Source: SAR324 cluster bacterium
Lineage (GTDB): Bacteria; SAR324; NAC60-12
DNA length: 64,000 nt
Reading direction: 5' to 3'
Assembly (NCBI GenBank): GCA_015231885.1
Contig: JADGAT010000015.1
Location: forward strand, 1 to 64,000
In this document: piece by piece, positions 7,137 to 15,115 of the stretch
Layout: each line of letters starts with the position of its first letter
Numbering within the stretch: position 1 is the first letter of the stretch
Position numbers and translations under genes: made by a program
Notes under the pieces: model-generated
Seen by the model: only the letters and a program-made list of their open reading frames with translations
Databases searched by the model: none
Told to the model about the DNA's origin: nothing

Positions 7137-8171
7137 TCATTCATATCCTTTCAAATTCAGTTTCAATTTTTCATGATCCTCGCCAGAGGTCATCAGGATA
7201 ATAAGATCGTTTTCTTGGATAATATGGGATTTGGGTGGGTTATAAGACCAATCTTCTTTATTTTTGACAGCAATGAAAACGGTTTTAGGATATTTTTCTA
7301 GCTGCAAATCATAAATCGTTTTACCAATAAATTTTGGAGGAACCAGAATTTCTTCTACAAGAATATCCTCCTTTATCAATGCATCCATCGAAGACACAAC
7401 ATTAGGGCTCACCATTTCCAATGCCATGCGAAACCCTCCCATGTATGCAGGAGAAATCACGACATCAGCACCAGCACTGTGGATCTTTTTTTTGTTTTTT
7501 ATCTCCCGGCAATTCGCCACTATTTTCAAACGGGGATTCAATTGTCTGGCAGTAAAACAGATCACCAAGTTGTGATTGTCATTTTCGGTTGAGGCAAACA
7601 GTCCCCTTGCTTTTTCAACCCCAGCATCCAGCAAAACCTCATTTTCAGTAGCATCCCCCTGAATGAACAGTTGTTCTTTGAAAAGCCCCAAGGCATGTTC
7701 AATCCTTTCATCACTCATTTCCACAATCACAAAGGGCTGCTCACCGGCATGCAGCTCCTCAACAATATTTTCTCCAACACTTCCAATTCCACAAACAATA
7801 TAGTGGTCATGCAGTTTTTCCACTAATTTCATCATTTTTTTCCTCTTCAAGGATTTAATGAATTCTCCCTCGACCAATGCCGCTGTAATTTGAGACACAC
7901 TATAGGTCAAGACCCCAACTCCCGATAATGCCAGTAAAATTGTAAAAACTCGGCCAGGTACATTATTTGATAAATCAATAACCTCTTCAAAACCAATGGT
8001 CGAGACCGTAATAACGGTCATATAAAAACCATCAAATAAAGAATGCGTTGGATAACCTATGATCCAATACCCTACAGTTCCTGCAGCCAAAATAATAGCT
8101 AGCGTTAAGATAGGCCAGATCAGCTTTCTATAGATAGGAGAAAATGTGCGTGTTTCAAATTTGATATACAT
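7137..8171 (-). CDS. Two-helix potassium channel with RCK (TrkA-N/TrkA-C) domains
   Basis: A 344-residue protein built like MthK-type channels. TM1 spans about residues 15-37, a pore loop with the filter-like Thr-Val-Ser-Thr-Ile-Gly-Phe-Glu-Glu-Val lies near 55, and TM2 spans about 73-95. An RCK_N Rossmann domain follows, with its nucleotide loop Val-Cys-Gly-Ile-Gly-Ser-Val-Gly-Glu-Asn near 126, and then an RCK_C domain from about 260. Such channels conduct K+ and are gated by nucleotides or divalent ions binding the RCK ring. The filter has Gly-Phe-Glu where Gly-Tyr-Gly or Gly-Phe-Gly is usual, so K+ selectivity is less certain. It follows the outer-membrane barrel gene by 10 bases and may share its transcript. 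Confidence 0.85.
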   Translation of the reverse strand: MYIKFETRTFSPIYRKLIWPILTLAIILAAGTVGYWIIGYPTHSLFDGFYMTVITVSTIGFEEVIDLSNNVPGRVFTILLALSGVGVLTYSVSQITAALVEGEFIKSLKRKKMMKLVEKLHDHYIVCGIGSVGENIVEELHAGEQPFVIVEMSDERIEHALGLFKEQLFIQGDATENEVLLDAGVEKARGLFASTENDNHNLVICFTARQLNPRLKIVANCREIKNKKKIHSAGADVVISPAYMGGFRMALEMVSPNVVSSMDALIKEDILVEEILVPPKFIGKTIYDLQLEKYPKTVFIAVKNKEDWSYNPPKSHIIQENDLIILMTSGEDHEKLKLNLKGYE

Positions 8172-8181
8172 TTTACAAGTA

Positions 8182-9669
8182 TCAAAAACTATATTTCAAA
8201 CTAGCCAAAATCTGATCATTATTGCGAAAAGAATAAAGCAGATCTTCTTTTTTGGAGGCATCATAAACGATCACTCCAGCCGAAAGCTGTAATGCATCAA
8301 CATAGTCATAATCCACCGTAAAACGGAATAAATCACCATTGTCATTCGGCAAGCGCACCCAGAAAAACTTAGGATGTAATGTATTGTTCCAGGCATCATA
8401 CATCAGAATCAATGAAGGAGACGCACGAATTTCATCATTACTCAAATTATGCTCATAGTCGTTAATCCGAATACCTCCAATTTCGAAAGTTGTGGTCAGG
8501 TCGGTCACTCCGTTATAATCAAAACCAATCATCCCTTGTGTTACATTTTTCTCACTCCAGCTTTCCGGATGGTCCTCTTTGTTTTGCAATTGTTTTGCAA
8601 TATCATCCCTGACAAAGGCCAATCCATTCTTTCGGGCAAACTCAAATTTTAACAACCAGGAGCCCACCACATAATTACCTGCGACTCCATGTGCCTGAAT
8701 TCTTCGATAACGCGGTATCAGCCGAAAGGATCTCTTGTCAAAGTCGAGATAGGCATCATCTTCAAACACATCGGCATAGGTGACGCTTATATCGCCCCCA
8801 TTGAACGACTTGAACAAACGATACAAAAATTCTGTATTGCTCAGATGAGACTCAGGAAATTTTTCTGTTTCAATGTCAAAATTCTTACGAATACTGATAT
8901 AGGGATCATAGTCAGAGCCTTTTGCCCCGATTTTGTTTGCTCGAAACTCATGGATAAATACAACATTGAACTCCCATCCCTCTTTTAAGAAGGAGAATTT
9001 AGTCGCAAAAACTGGAATACGTGCATCCTCAATATCAACCACTCCCATCTCCCTATTATCGCGTGGATTGGCAATATCCGTAATGGCAGGTCCTTCTGAT
9101 TCGCCCCATGCAATAATCTGACGTCCGATCTTAAGCCATAAAAAGTCAGTCAATGGCCCTTCAATAAAAGTATCACGAAATTCGGCTTCGCTTTCCAAAA
9201 CACGCAGGGTTTCATAAGGATACAAATCACGGTCCTTTACAGAGTAGTAGGCATCATAAAAAGCATTTCCACTGACCTTGAGCTTCCAGTTTTCTGAAAG
9301 ATCCTGCTCCAAATAGGCATTCACGATGGAACGAACTTTGCTGAGTTCTGGACCTTTTCTCACAAAATTCAGATTGGGATCCTGCTCTTGAAAACTATAG
9401 GCCCATTCCTCCCTGAAAAAACCACCATAACTATACCCTTTCGATTCAACAGATACAGGGACAGGCAGTTTGACTTCGATTTCTTCAAAGACATTGGTTC
9501 CTTCCTCAAATTTTTCGTCGCCAAATCCTTCCAGTTCATCTTCTTCTGTTAGTTCGCTATCTCCTGCAGAATCAGCCTGTGCCCAGCTGTTTTGCACAAA
9601 AAAAACTGCATTCGAAAAAAAAACAGGAATCATTAAAATCAGACATAACCACCAAATGATCTTCTTCAT
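8182..9669 (-). CDS. Outer-membrane beta-barrel protein, DUF1302-like
   Basis: A 495-residue exported protein. An N-terminal signal peptide of about 31 residues ends at Ser-Trp-Ala-Gln-Ala, and a short acidic segment (Glu/Asp-rich, about 35-70) follows. The remainder has alternating hydrophobic and polar residues with aromatic girdles and ends in Ser-Leu-Lys-Tyr-Ser-Phe, a typical BamA-recognised terminal strand. Similar barrels are often encoded next to a LolA-like protein and an RND/MMPL transporter. Here the LolA-like gene is adjacent (the stop is directly followed by this ATG), but no RND gene is in the window. It probably moves or anchors lipids or hydrophobic compounds in the outer membrane, which is inference. 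Confidence 0.7.
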   Translation of the reverse strand: MKKIIWWLCLILMIPVFFSNAVFFVQNSWAQADSAGDSELTEEDELEGFGDEKFEEGTNVFEEIEVKLPVPVSVESKGYSYGGFFREEWAYSFQEQDPNLNFVRKGPELSKVRSIVNAYLEQDLSENWKLKVSGNAFYDAYYSVKDRDLYPYETLRVLESEAEFRDTFIEGPLTDFLWLKIGRQIIAWGESEGPAITDIANPRDNREMGVVDIEDARIPVFATKFSFLKEGWEFNVVFIHEFRANKIGAKGSDYDPYISIRKNFDIETEKFPESHLSNTEFLYRLFKSFNGGDISVTYADVFEDDAYLDFDKRSFRLIPRYRRIQAHGVAGNYVVGSWLLKFEFARKNGLAFVRDDIAKQLQNKEDHPESWSEKNVTQGMIGFDYNGVTDLTTTFEIGGIRINDYEHNLSNDEIRASPSLILMYDAWNNTLHPKFFWVRLPNDNGDLFRFTVDYDYVDALQLSAGVIVYDASKKEDLLYSFRNNDQILASLKYSF

Positions 9670-10506
9670 TTACAGACCCCGTTCCATTCGTTGAGTGGTG
9701 AACATGTCATCATCCAATGGTTTATTATATTGGATGGAGTTTACTTGCAAAACCGTGCTATGCTCCTTTTTCCCTTTTTTCGTAGTAATCATCTGCATCT
9801 TTTTGGCAGTCCAGATGTTATCAATCTTTTCAATTTCCGGAATCGTCAGATATTTAATTTTTTTGCCTTTTTTAACCCAAAATTTACCATTGACCAGCAT
9901 GAATATATCTTTGCGAATCCATAACTGGCTTTTGAGATAACCGGTCTCTTTAATAACGTCTTTCTTGATCTTTTTTTTGGGACGGCTTTCAATCACCCAG
10001 GTATCATGACCGTCCACCATCTCACTTTCTTTAATGAATTTATAATCATAATCGTCAATGTCCACTCCTTCTATATCCGAATAGGTAAAGTCCGTTCCCA
10101 TAAAAGAACCAGATTTGTCAGACGAAGCAATTCGCTTTACTTTACGAAGTGCTGGCAAATATAACCAGGAGTCGTCTTCTTTGTCGGCATCATCCCATTC
10201 GTAAGAAAGAAAAGCCGTATTTTTAACATCTGCAGGAGAAAGAAAAAAAGAGATGGATTTGCTGTCTTCTCCGTATTCTTTCGTGAAGCCTTTGGTTTGA
10301 CGGACTCGTTGTCGTTCTTGCCGGTCAATGAGAATCATGGTCATATCTTGAATAGCAGTATCTCCTGTATAACGGTCATCGACCTTTACCATCACCTCCT
10401 GCGCTGTTAATGTGTCACCTCGTGCTGAGGACGTTATGGCAAAACTAATTAGCAGTACAAGCAATAAAAAGTATTGAATACTAAATTGTAATTTGAATGC
10501 AGACAT
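9670..10506 (-). CDS. LolA-like outer membrane lipoprotein-sorting protein
   Basis: A 278-residue periplasmic protein of the LolA/LolB-like fold found beside RND lipid exporters. A signal peptide ends near Ser-Ala-Arg-Gly-Asp. The mature part has the family pattern of a Gln-Asp-Met-Thr-Met-Ile-Leu strand, a Ser-Phe-Phe-Leu-Ser-Pro-Ala-Asp-Val-Lys segment, Asp-Asp-Ser-Trp-Leu-Tyr-Leu-Pro-Ala-Leu-Arg-Lys-Val-Lys-Arg-Ile near residue 115 and a Phe-Met-Gly-Thr-Asp-Phe-Thr-Tyr-Ser-Asp motif. The start at 10506 is chosen because AAGGAGG lies five bases upstream; an earlier in-frame start lacks a site. Proteins of this group carry a hydrophobic ligand across the periplasm, probably to the barrel encoded next. 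Confidence 0.75.
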   Translation of the reverse strand: MSAFKLQFSIQYFLLLVLLISFAITSSARGDTLTAQEVMVKVDDRYTGDTAIQDMTMILIDRQERQRVRQTKGFTKEYGEDSKSISFFLSPADVKNTAFLSYEWDDADKEDDSWLYLPALRKVKRIASSDKSGSFMGTDFTYSDIEGVDIDDYDYKFIKESEMVDGHDTWVIESRPKKKIKKDVIKETGYLKSQLWIRKDIFMLVNGKFWVKKGKKIKYLTIPEIEKIDNIWTAKKMQMITTKKGKKEHSTVLQVNSIQYNKPLDDDMFTTQRMERGL

Positions 10507-10763
10507 GAAAGCCTCCTTAATCAAGGAAATCAAAAAGTTTAGAAAATTTGGGGCAATAAAAGGAAATCATTGACAATATTCCATAATTGACAGAGCGAAA
10601 CAACACAAAGATTGACAATTTTAACTTTGGAAGATTTTTACAATATGCTACTATTGCTCATTCTCCTAAACAGCGATAGAGAAGCACCTGGAGTGAATGA
10701 CATGAAGCAAAATAAAATCTCCTCAACCTTTTCTTAACCAACTTCTTCATTTGAATCGACACC

Positions 10764-11075
10764 ATGGAAATTGTCTCCTGTAAATTCACCATTGGCCAGG
10801 TAATTCAACACCGTCTGTTTGATTATCGAGGCGTAATTTTTGATATTGATGCTACTTTTCAAGGGACTGATGAGTGGTATGAACAAATGGCAAAAAGTAA
10901 GCCTCCCAAAGACAAACCCTGGTATCATGTCCTAGTTCATGGGGCTTTTCATACCACTTATGTTGCAGAACAAAATCTAGAGAAGGAACTCTCGGGTTTG
11001 CCCATTGAACACCCAATACTGACACATTTTTTTGAGTATTTTCAGAATGGACAATATATCCCCATCGTGAACTAA
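10764..11075 (+). CDS. hspQ: HspQ / YccV-like heat-shock, hemimethylated-DNA-binding family protein
   Basis: A 103-residue single-domain protein. It has the HspQ pattern Phe-Thr-Ile-Gly-Gln-Val-Ile-Gln-His-Arg-Leu-Phe-Asp-Tyr-Arg-Gly-Val near residue 9, Trp-Tyr-Glu-Gln near 40, the Pro-Trp-Tyr-His-Val-Leu-Val motif near 55, and Tyr-Val-Ala-Glu-Gln-Asn-Leu near 70. In enterobacteria HspQ influences DnaA stability and protein quality control by acting on Lon. The same fold occurs as a domain in eukaryotic F-box proteins. The gene converges with the MFS gene and their ends overlap by four bases. Confidence 0.85.
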   Translation: MEIVSCKFTIGQVIQHRLFDYRGVIFDIDATFQGTDEWYEQMAKSKPPKDKPWYHVLVHGAFHTTYVAEQNLEKELSGLPIEHPILTHFFEYFQNGQYIPIVN

Positions 11076-12316
11076 TATGACTGCTCGCCCACAGCCACTC
11101 CTGACTTTGCCTCATCAGGAACTCTTACGGTGTTTTCAGGATTGGGAAAACTGCGAATCAAGTAAAAGAACACAGCCGTCATTCCGATCAGTAGTAAAAA
11201 TAATAGGAAAGATGCCCTTTGATACAGCAATCCGGCAGCAGCCGCTCCTAAAAAATTTCCCATAAAACTGGAAAAACTATAGACGCCACTGGCAGTTCCT
11301 TTGGTATGTGAAGAAGTCATTCGTGTGATAAGGGAGGGAAAGATGGGTTCAAAGACATTGAAACCCATAAAAAACATAAACAATGCAGCAATATAAAGAG
11401 GAAGCATCTCCAATGAGTAACCCAGCCAGGAGAAGATAAATGAAAAAAATAAAAGCCCTGCACCGACCAGCATGACTTCCCGAAACCGCTTTTTAACTTC
11501 AGCCAATATTGCTGCGAAGACCATCGCAATTCCTCCTAAAAGAAGCATCGGCAAATAGACTTTCCATAAATCAGACTTTTCAAATCCATATTGACTCAGA
11601 ATCAAAGGAGTCATAAAAAAAGTGGTGGAAAGCCCCATACTGCAAACAAGCGCTCCAAAATCAATAGTCAACAGAGGAGGAATTCGAAGTACTGCTTTGA
11701 ACATGGACCAGGAAGAACCTGAGTAAATAGTCTGCTCTGGAGTAGGAACTGAAGTCAATAAAATAACCAGGCTAACAGTTGCCATGATGGTAATGGAGCC
11801 AAATATCCCCCCCAACCCCATCCAGCTTCCTAAAAAAGGGGCTGCAAAAAAGGCCAAACCAAAGGCCATCCCAATACTGGCTCCTAAACCTGCATTCGCA
11901 CGTGCTCGTACCTCAGGACGGGTCAAATCAGCAATCAAGGCAAAGATCGGGCTGCTGATTGCTCCAGCACCTTGTAACAAACGAGCAAAAATCATCCAGT
12001 AAATACCCTCGGCGACTGTTCCAATGGCACTGCCTGCAATGAAAAGAATCAATCCAAAGGCAATGACAGGTTTTCTTCCAATCCGATCACTCCACAAACC
12101 AAAAGGGATTTGTAACAGTGCTTGGGTCAAGCCATAACCTCCAAATGCAATTCCAATCAGTAATGGAGAAGCACCTTCCAAATCTAATGCCAATAGACTA
12201 AAAACAGGAAGCACCAGAAACAGGCCAAACATTCGAAAAAAGAAAATACTACTCAAACTATAAATACTTTTCTTTTCCAGAGCAGTAAAAACAGCTTTCT
12301 TTTCTTTTTTTGGCAT
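11072..12316 (-). CDS. MFS transporter, YajR-like
   Basis: A 414-residue major facilitator with 12 predicted helices. The loop-2 signature Gly-Leu-Trp-Ser-Asp-Arg-Ile-Gly-Arg-Lys-Pro is present near residue 72, and the N-terminal half resembles YajR-type carriers (Phe-Arg-Met-Phe-Gly-Leu-Phe-Leu-Val-Leu-Pro-Val-Phe). YajR has an extra C-terminal ferredoxin-like domain that is absent here. The substrate is unknown, and drug or metabolite export is usual for this group. The ATG at 12316 is preferred over an upstream TTG at 12373, because the extra 19 residues are polar and unlike relatives. Neither start has a clear ribosome site. Confidence 0.82.
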   Translation of the reverse strand: MPKKEKKAVFTALEKKSIYSLSSIFFFRMFGLFLVLPVFSLLALDLEGASPLLIGIAFGGYGLTQALLQIPFGLWSDRIGRKPVIAFGLILFIAGSAIGTVAEGIYWMIFARLLQGAGAISSPIFALIADLTRPEVRARANAGLGASIGMAFGLAFFAAPFLGSWMGLGGIFGSITIMATVSLVILLTSVPTPEQTIYSGSSWSMFKAVLRIPPLLTIDFGALVCSMGLSTTFFMTPLILSQYGFEKSDLWKVYLPMLLLGGIAMVFAAILAEVKKRFREVMLVGAGLLFFSFIFSWLGYSLEMLPLYIAALFMFFMGFNVFEPIFPSLITRMTSSHTKGTASGVYSFSSFMGNFLGAAAAGLLYQRASFLLFLLLIGMTAVFFYLIRSFPNPENTVRVPDEAKSGVAVGEQSY

Positions 12317-12539
12317 AATAACTGATTTTGGATTGTAATGTTCTTGATTAATCGAGTGCTGCGCTGTCAACAAACGCTAGAAATAGTTTGTGGTGTATGA
12401 CACAAAGCAAAGAGACCAGTCTATCTCATAGAATGGGTTTTTACAATTTTATTTCTTTACCTTTGCTTCAGCAGAAAGCAAAAGACTGGGACGTCATTCA
12501 AATACAAAATATTTTGAAGCAGAAGATATTGAGATGGGA

Positions 12540-12565
12540 GAAAGTGCCCTGACTCGGGCACTTTC
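12540..12565 (-). terminator. Hairpin after the repeat-containing membrane protein gene
   Basis: A perfect 10-bp stem, GAAAGTGCCC / GGGCACTTTC, with a six-base loop lies 22 bases after the stop of the leftward gene. The T-run is poor, so it is a weak intrinsic terminator at best. Confidence 0.5.
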
Positions 12566-12587
12566 AGTATAGTGAGGGTTACCAAGC

Positions 12588-13385
12588 TTAGTGAGTGAGT
12601 TCAAAAATCTGATCACGAAGTTGTGACCAAGTATCCATAAGCGGCTGCTCTGGTAAGCTATCCCATTCCATAACCTGGAGAATATAATCTCGAACTCTTC
12701 CACGAGCCAGGCCGCGCTTCTGCCATGTTTGATAGATTTCATCTTCACTAGGTTGCAATGGCTTGCCATCCAGGTTTTTGCGATACAGAAATTTGATCGC
12801 ACTATCAGGGTGACTGTGAATAAATTCTACTGTTGATTCTTCTGTGACACGTCCAGTGCCAAAGATCACATCCGTATCACCCGCATCATCAGCTTTGTCG
12901 GCATCCTGCATATCATCAAAATCATCAAAATCCTCTTCTATTTCTTCAACTGGGGCTTCTTGGACTTGTCCTCTTTGTGGTTGAGGCGCTCCCATGGGCT
13001 GAGCCTGTCTTGCTTGTGGTTGAGGCGCTCCCATGGGCTGAGCCTGTCTTGCTTGTGGTTGAGGTGCTCCCATAGATTGAGGTGCTCCCATGGATTGAGG
13101 CGCTGCTATCGTAGTACGCTGCTGGAGCACCTCTTTACTGGGAATGGCAACCACGGTCAGCAGTAAAACTCCTGCCAGTGAAAAGGTAGCACAATAAATA
13201 AATCCTTGAAAATAGAGATCATACTGATGTTTATTTAGAAAATAAGTTTCATTCCCATATCCTGTAGCAACCATAAAACTCGTCGTTTCCATTCCGTCAT
13301 AAAACATGTAACCTCCAAAAAAGGTTGCTCCAACAAACCCCAGAATGCCAAAAATATAAATGTTCAAATAACTGACCGGGACCAT
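12588..13385 (-). CDS. Two-helix membrane protein with Gly-Ala-Pro-Gln repeats
   Basis: A 265-residue protein of unknown function. Two hydrophobic helices (about 8-28 and 58-82) are followed by a low-complexity linker in which a 13-residue unit beginning Gly-Ala-Pro-Gln-Pro-Gln-Ala-Arg-Gln is repeated. A strongly acidic segment (about 145-170, many Asp and Glu) and a C-terminal helical domain rich in Trp, Tyr and Arg come next. The linker is encoded by tandem 39-bp units at about 12979-13095. The start has AGGAGGG a few bases upstream. The layout suggests a membrane-anchored cytoplasmic domain on a flexible tether. It is transcribed alone. Confidence 0.7.
   Translation of the reverse strand: MVPVSYLNIYIFGILGFVGATFFGGYMFYDGMETTSFMVATGYGNETYFLNKHQYDLYFQGFIYCATFSLAGVLLLTVVAIPSKEVLQQRTTIAAPQSMGAPQSMGAPQPQARQAQPMGAPQPQARQAQPMGAPQPQRGQVQEAPVEEIEEDFDDFDDMQDADKADDAGDTDVIFGTGRVTEESTVEFIHSHPDSAIKFLYRKNLDGKPLQPSEDEIYQTWQKRGLARGRVRDYILQVMEWDSLPEQPLMDTWSQLRDQIFELTH
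12979..13095. repeat. Tandem 39-bp repeat inside the membrane protein gene
   Basis: Two nearly identical 39-bp units followed by shortened variants encode the Gly-Ala-Pro-Gln linker. Copy number is likely to vary between strains. The unit is a multiple of three, so the frame would survive. Confidence 0.6.
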
Positions 13386-13683
13386 AATCCCTCCTATTAT
13401 TGATATAGATTAATACCATGCAAGACCTCTGTTCATGATAACATTGACCGCTGAATCCGTTACTAGAATGATGTCCTGCTTTTCTAGACAAGCTCTATTC
13501 CATTAGAAAATAAACCTCTACCCAAGGTTAGATTTCCTTGGTTTAATTATCGGCTAATTATTTAAAAACTTGAATGGTTTTTTCTTATTTTTACCAGTCT
13601 GCAAGAAATCTTTTTGATCTTGAAGGTTCTGATTGAAAACGATATTTTTTACAGTTTACGTTTTATATTCCAAAGGTTTCAAT

Positions 13684-14493
13684 ATGATTTTCCTAAACTC
13701 AGAGAAACGAAAAGCCATGCAATCCATGTTATCTGAGCAGCGTCCCATTGTTTTAATGGGACGAGGACATTCTGGAACCAGGGTACTTTCCTGGTTGTGT
13801 ACAACACTCGGAATCAACTTGGGCACCAGTCATGATCTGGCTACTGGAGATGCTGATGATCAAAAGTTCACACAGCAAATTAAAAAGATCACACTCAATA
13901 ATATAAAATGTACAAAAGAAAGTGATGTGAAGACAAAAGACCTTTACCTCTTTCAGAAAGCGGTAAACGGTTATTACACCCGCTTGAATTGCCCTGAACA
14001 ACACTGGGGGTGGAAATTTCCTGAAACCTATCTCATTGGCCCCTATATCGCAAAAACATTTCCTCAGGCCAGATACATACACTTAGTTCGTGACGGACGA
14101 GATATTGCTTTTAAGCGACATCTTACAGACGATCCAAAACGAAGGTTAGGAAAAAAGATTTTGACAGACCAGGATGGATTAAAAAAACCTCATCACTTAC
14201 AAGCAGCAATTTCATGGGCGTTTCAAGTGGATAATTTTGATCATTTTCGGCAATCCGTAACCACAGAACAAATACTGGACGTGACTTTTGAAAATTTATG
14301 TCTCAACCCTCGTGGAACGGCACAGCATTTATGTGAATTTTTAGGCCTTACTTTTACAGCAGATTGCGAACACTATATTCAAGAGCAGATCAATCCTGGA
14401 AAAGTAGGTCAATATCTAGAAAATGATCCAAAACTGGTTCAAGAAGTAGAAGAACGAATCAAGAATACGCTGATGCGATATGCTTACCTTTAG
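13684..14493 (+). CDS. Sulfotransferase-family protein
   Basis: A 269-residue protein with the PAPS-dependent sulfotransferase pattern. A 5'-phosphosulfate-binding loop, Met-Gly-Arg-Gly-His-Ser-Gly-Thr-Arg-Val-Leu, lies near residue 24, and a 3'-phosphate-binding segment, Tyr-Ile-His-Leu-Val-Arg-Asp-Gly-Arg-Asp-Ile-Ala, near 133. The C-terminal Val-Thr-Phe-Glu-Asn-Leu motif is also usual for the family. Members sulfate glycans, lipids or small molecules, and the acceptor is unknown. The ATG at 13684 is chosen over an upstream TTG at 13633 because AAAGG precedes it. The gene heads a tight rightward run with the DsbA-like, cytochrome, gatB and ccm genes. Confidence 0.75.
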   Translation: MIFLNSEKRKAMQSMLSEQRPIVLMGRGHSGTRVLSWLCTTLGINLGTSHDLATGDADDQKFTQQIKKITLNNIKCTKESDVKTKDLYLFQKAVNGYYTRLNCPEQHWGWKFPETYLIGPYIAKTFPQARYIHLVRDGRDIAFKRHLTDDPKRRLGKKILTDQDGLKKPHHLQAAISWAFQVDNFDHFRQSVTTEQILDVTFENLCLNPRGTAQHLCEFLGLTFTADCEHYIQEQINPGKVGQYLENDPKLVQEVEERIKNTLMRYAYL

Positions 14494-14498
14494 AAGAT

Positions 14499-15104
14499 AT
14501 GGATGCCCCTATTGAGTTGACCATTTATTTTGATTATCTTTCTCCCTGGTGTTTCAATACACTGATCCGTCTACAGCAAATCAAGCAGAAGTGGGGAGAT
14601 GGAGTCCAAATGGTATGGAACAGTTACATGCTTTTCCCCGAAAAAAAACAGCAATCGGTGGAAATGCTGCATGCATATAGCCACAACTGGCTTCATATAG
14701 CCAATGAACCCTATTCAGGGGAATTTCGAGTGTGGCCGTTGAATCGCAAACCTCCGGACTGCAGTCTACCCGCACTGGTTGCTGCAAAAGTGGCCCAATC
14801 TTTTGGTGATCTTGTATTTTCTCACTATCAAGAAACGCTAATGCGCAGCTACTACTGGGATCATCGGGATATTACGAATATTGAAGTGCTTGTGCAGCTG
14901 GCAGACAATTGTCAGATTGATACAACATTATTTGAGAAACTATATCATGAACCAAAATGGTCAGAACAAATTAAGGAAGAACACTATCAGGCCTTAGCAC
15001 TTGGTATCCAGACTATTCCAATGGTTGTTGTCAACAATGAAAGAGGATTGGCAGGAGCATTGAGCGTGGAAGAATATGAGACCGTTATCCAGATGTATTG
15101 TTGA
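14499..15104 (+). CDS. DsbA-family thioredoxin-fold protein (FrnE/2-HCCA isomerase-like)
   Basis: A 201-residue DsbA-like protein of the FrnE / 2-hydroxychromene-2-carboxylate isomerase group. The start is Ile-Tyr-Phe-Asp-Tyr-Leu-Ser-Pro-Trp-Cys-Phe, so the active-site position usually Cys-Pro-Trp-Cys is Ser-Pro-Trp-Cys with the first cysteine lost. A cis-Pro loop, Gln-Thr-Ile-Pro-Met-Val-Val-Val, follows near residue 174. No signal peptide is seen, so it is cytoplasmic. With one cysteine it may act as a glutathione-dependent isomerase or monothiol enzyme and not as a disulfide oxidase. It begins six bases after the sulfotransferase gene. Confidence 0.78.
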   Translation: MDAPIELTIYFDYLSPWCFNTLIRLQQIKQKWGDGVQMVWNSYMLFPEKKQQSVEMLHAYSHNWLHIANEPYSGEFRVWPLNRKPPDCSLPALVAAKVAQSFGDLVFSHYQETLMRSYYWDHRDITNIEVLVQLADNCQIDTTLFEKLYHEPKWSEQIKEEHYQALALGIQTIPMVVVNNERGLAGALSVEEYETVIQMYC

Positions 15105-15115
15105 ACAGGAATCTT

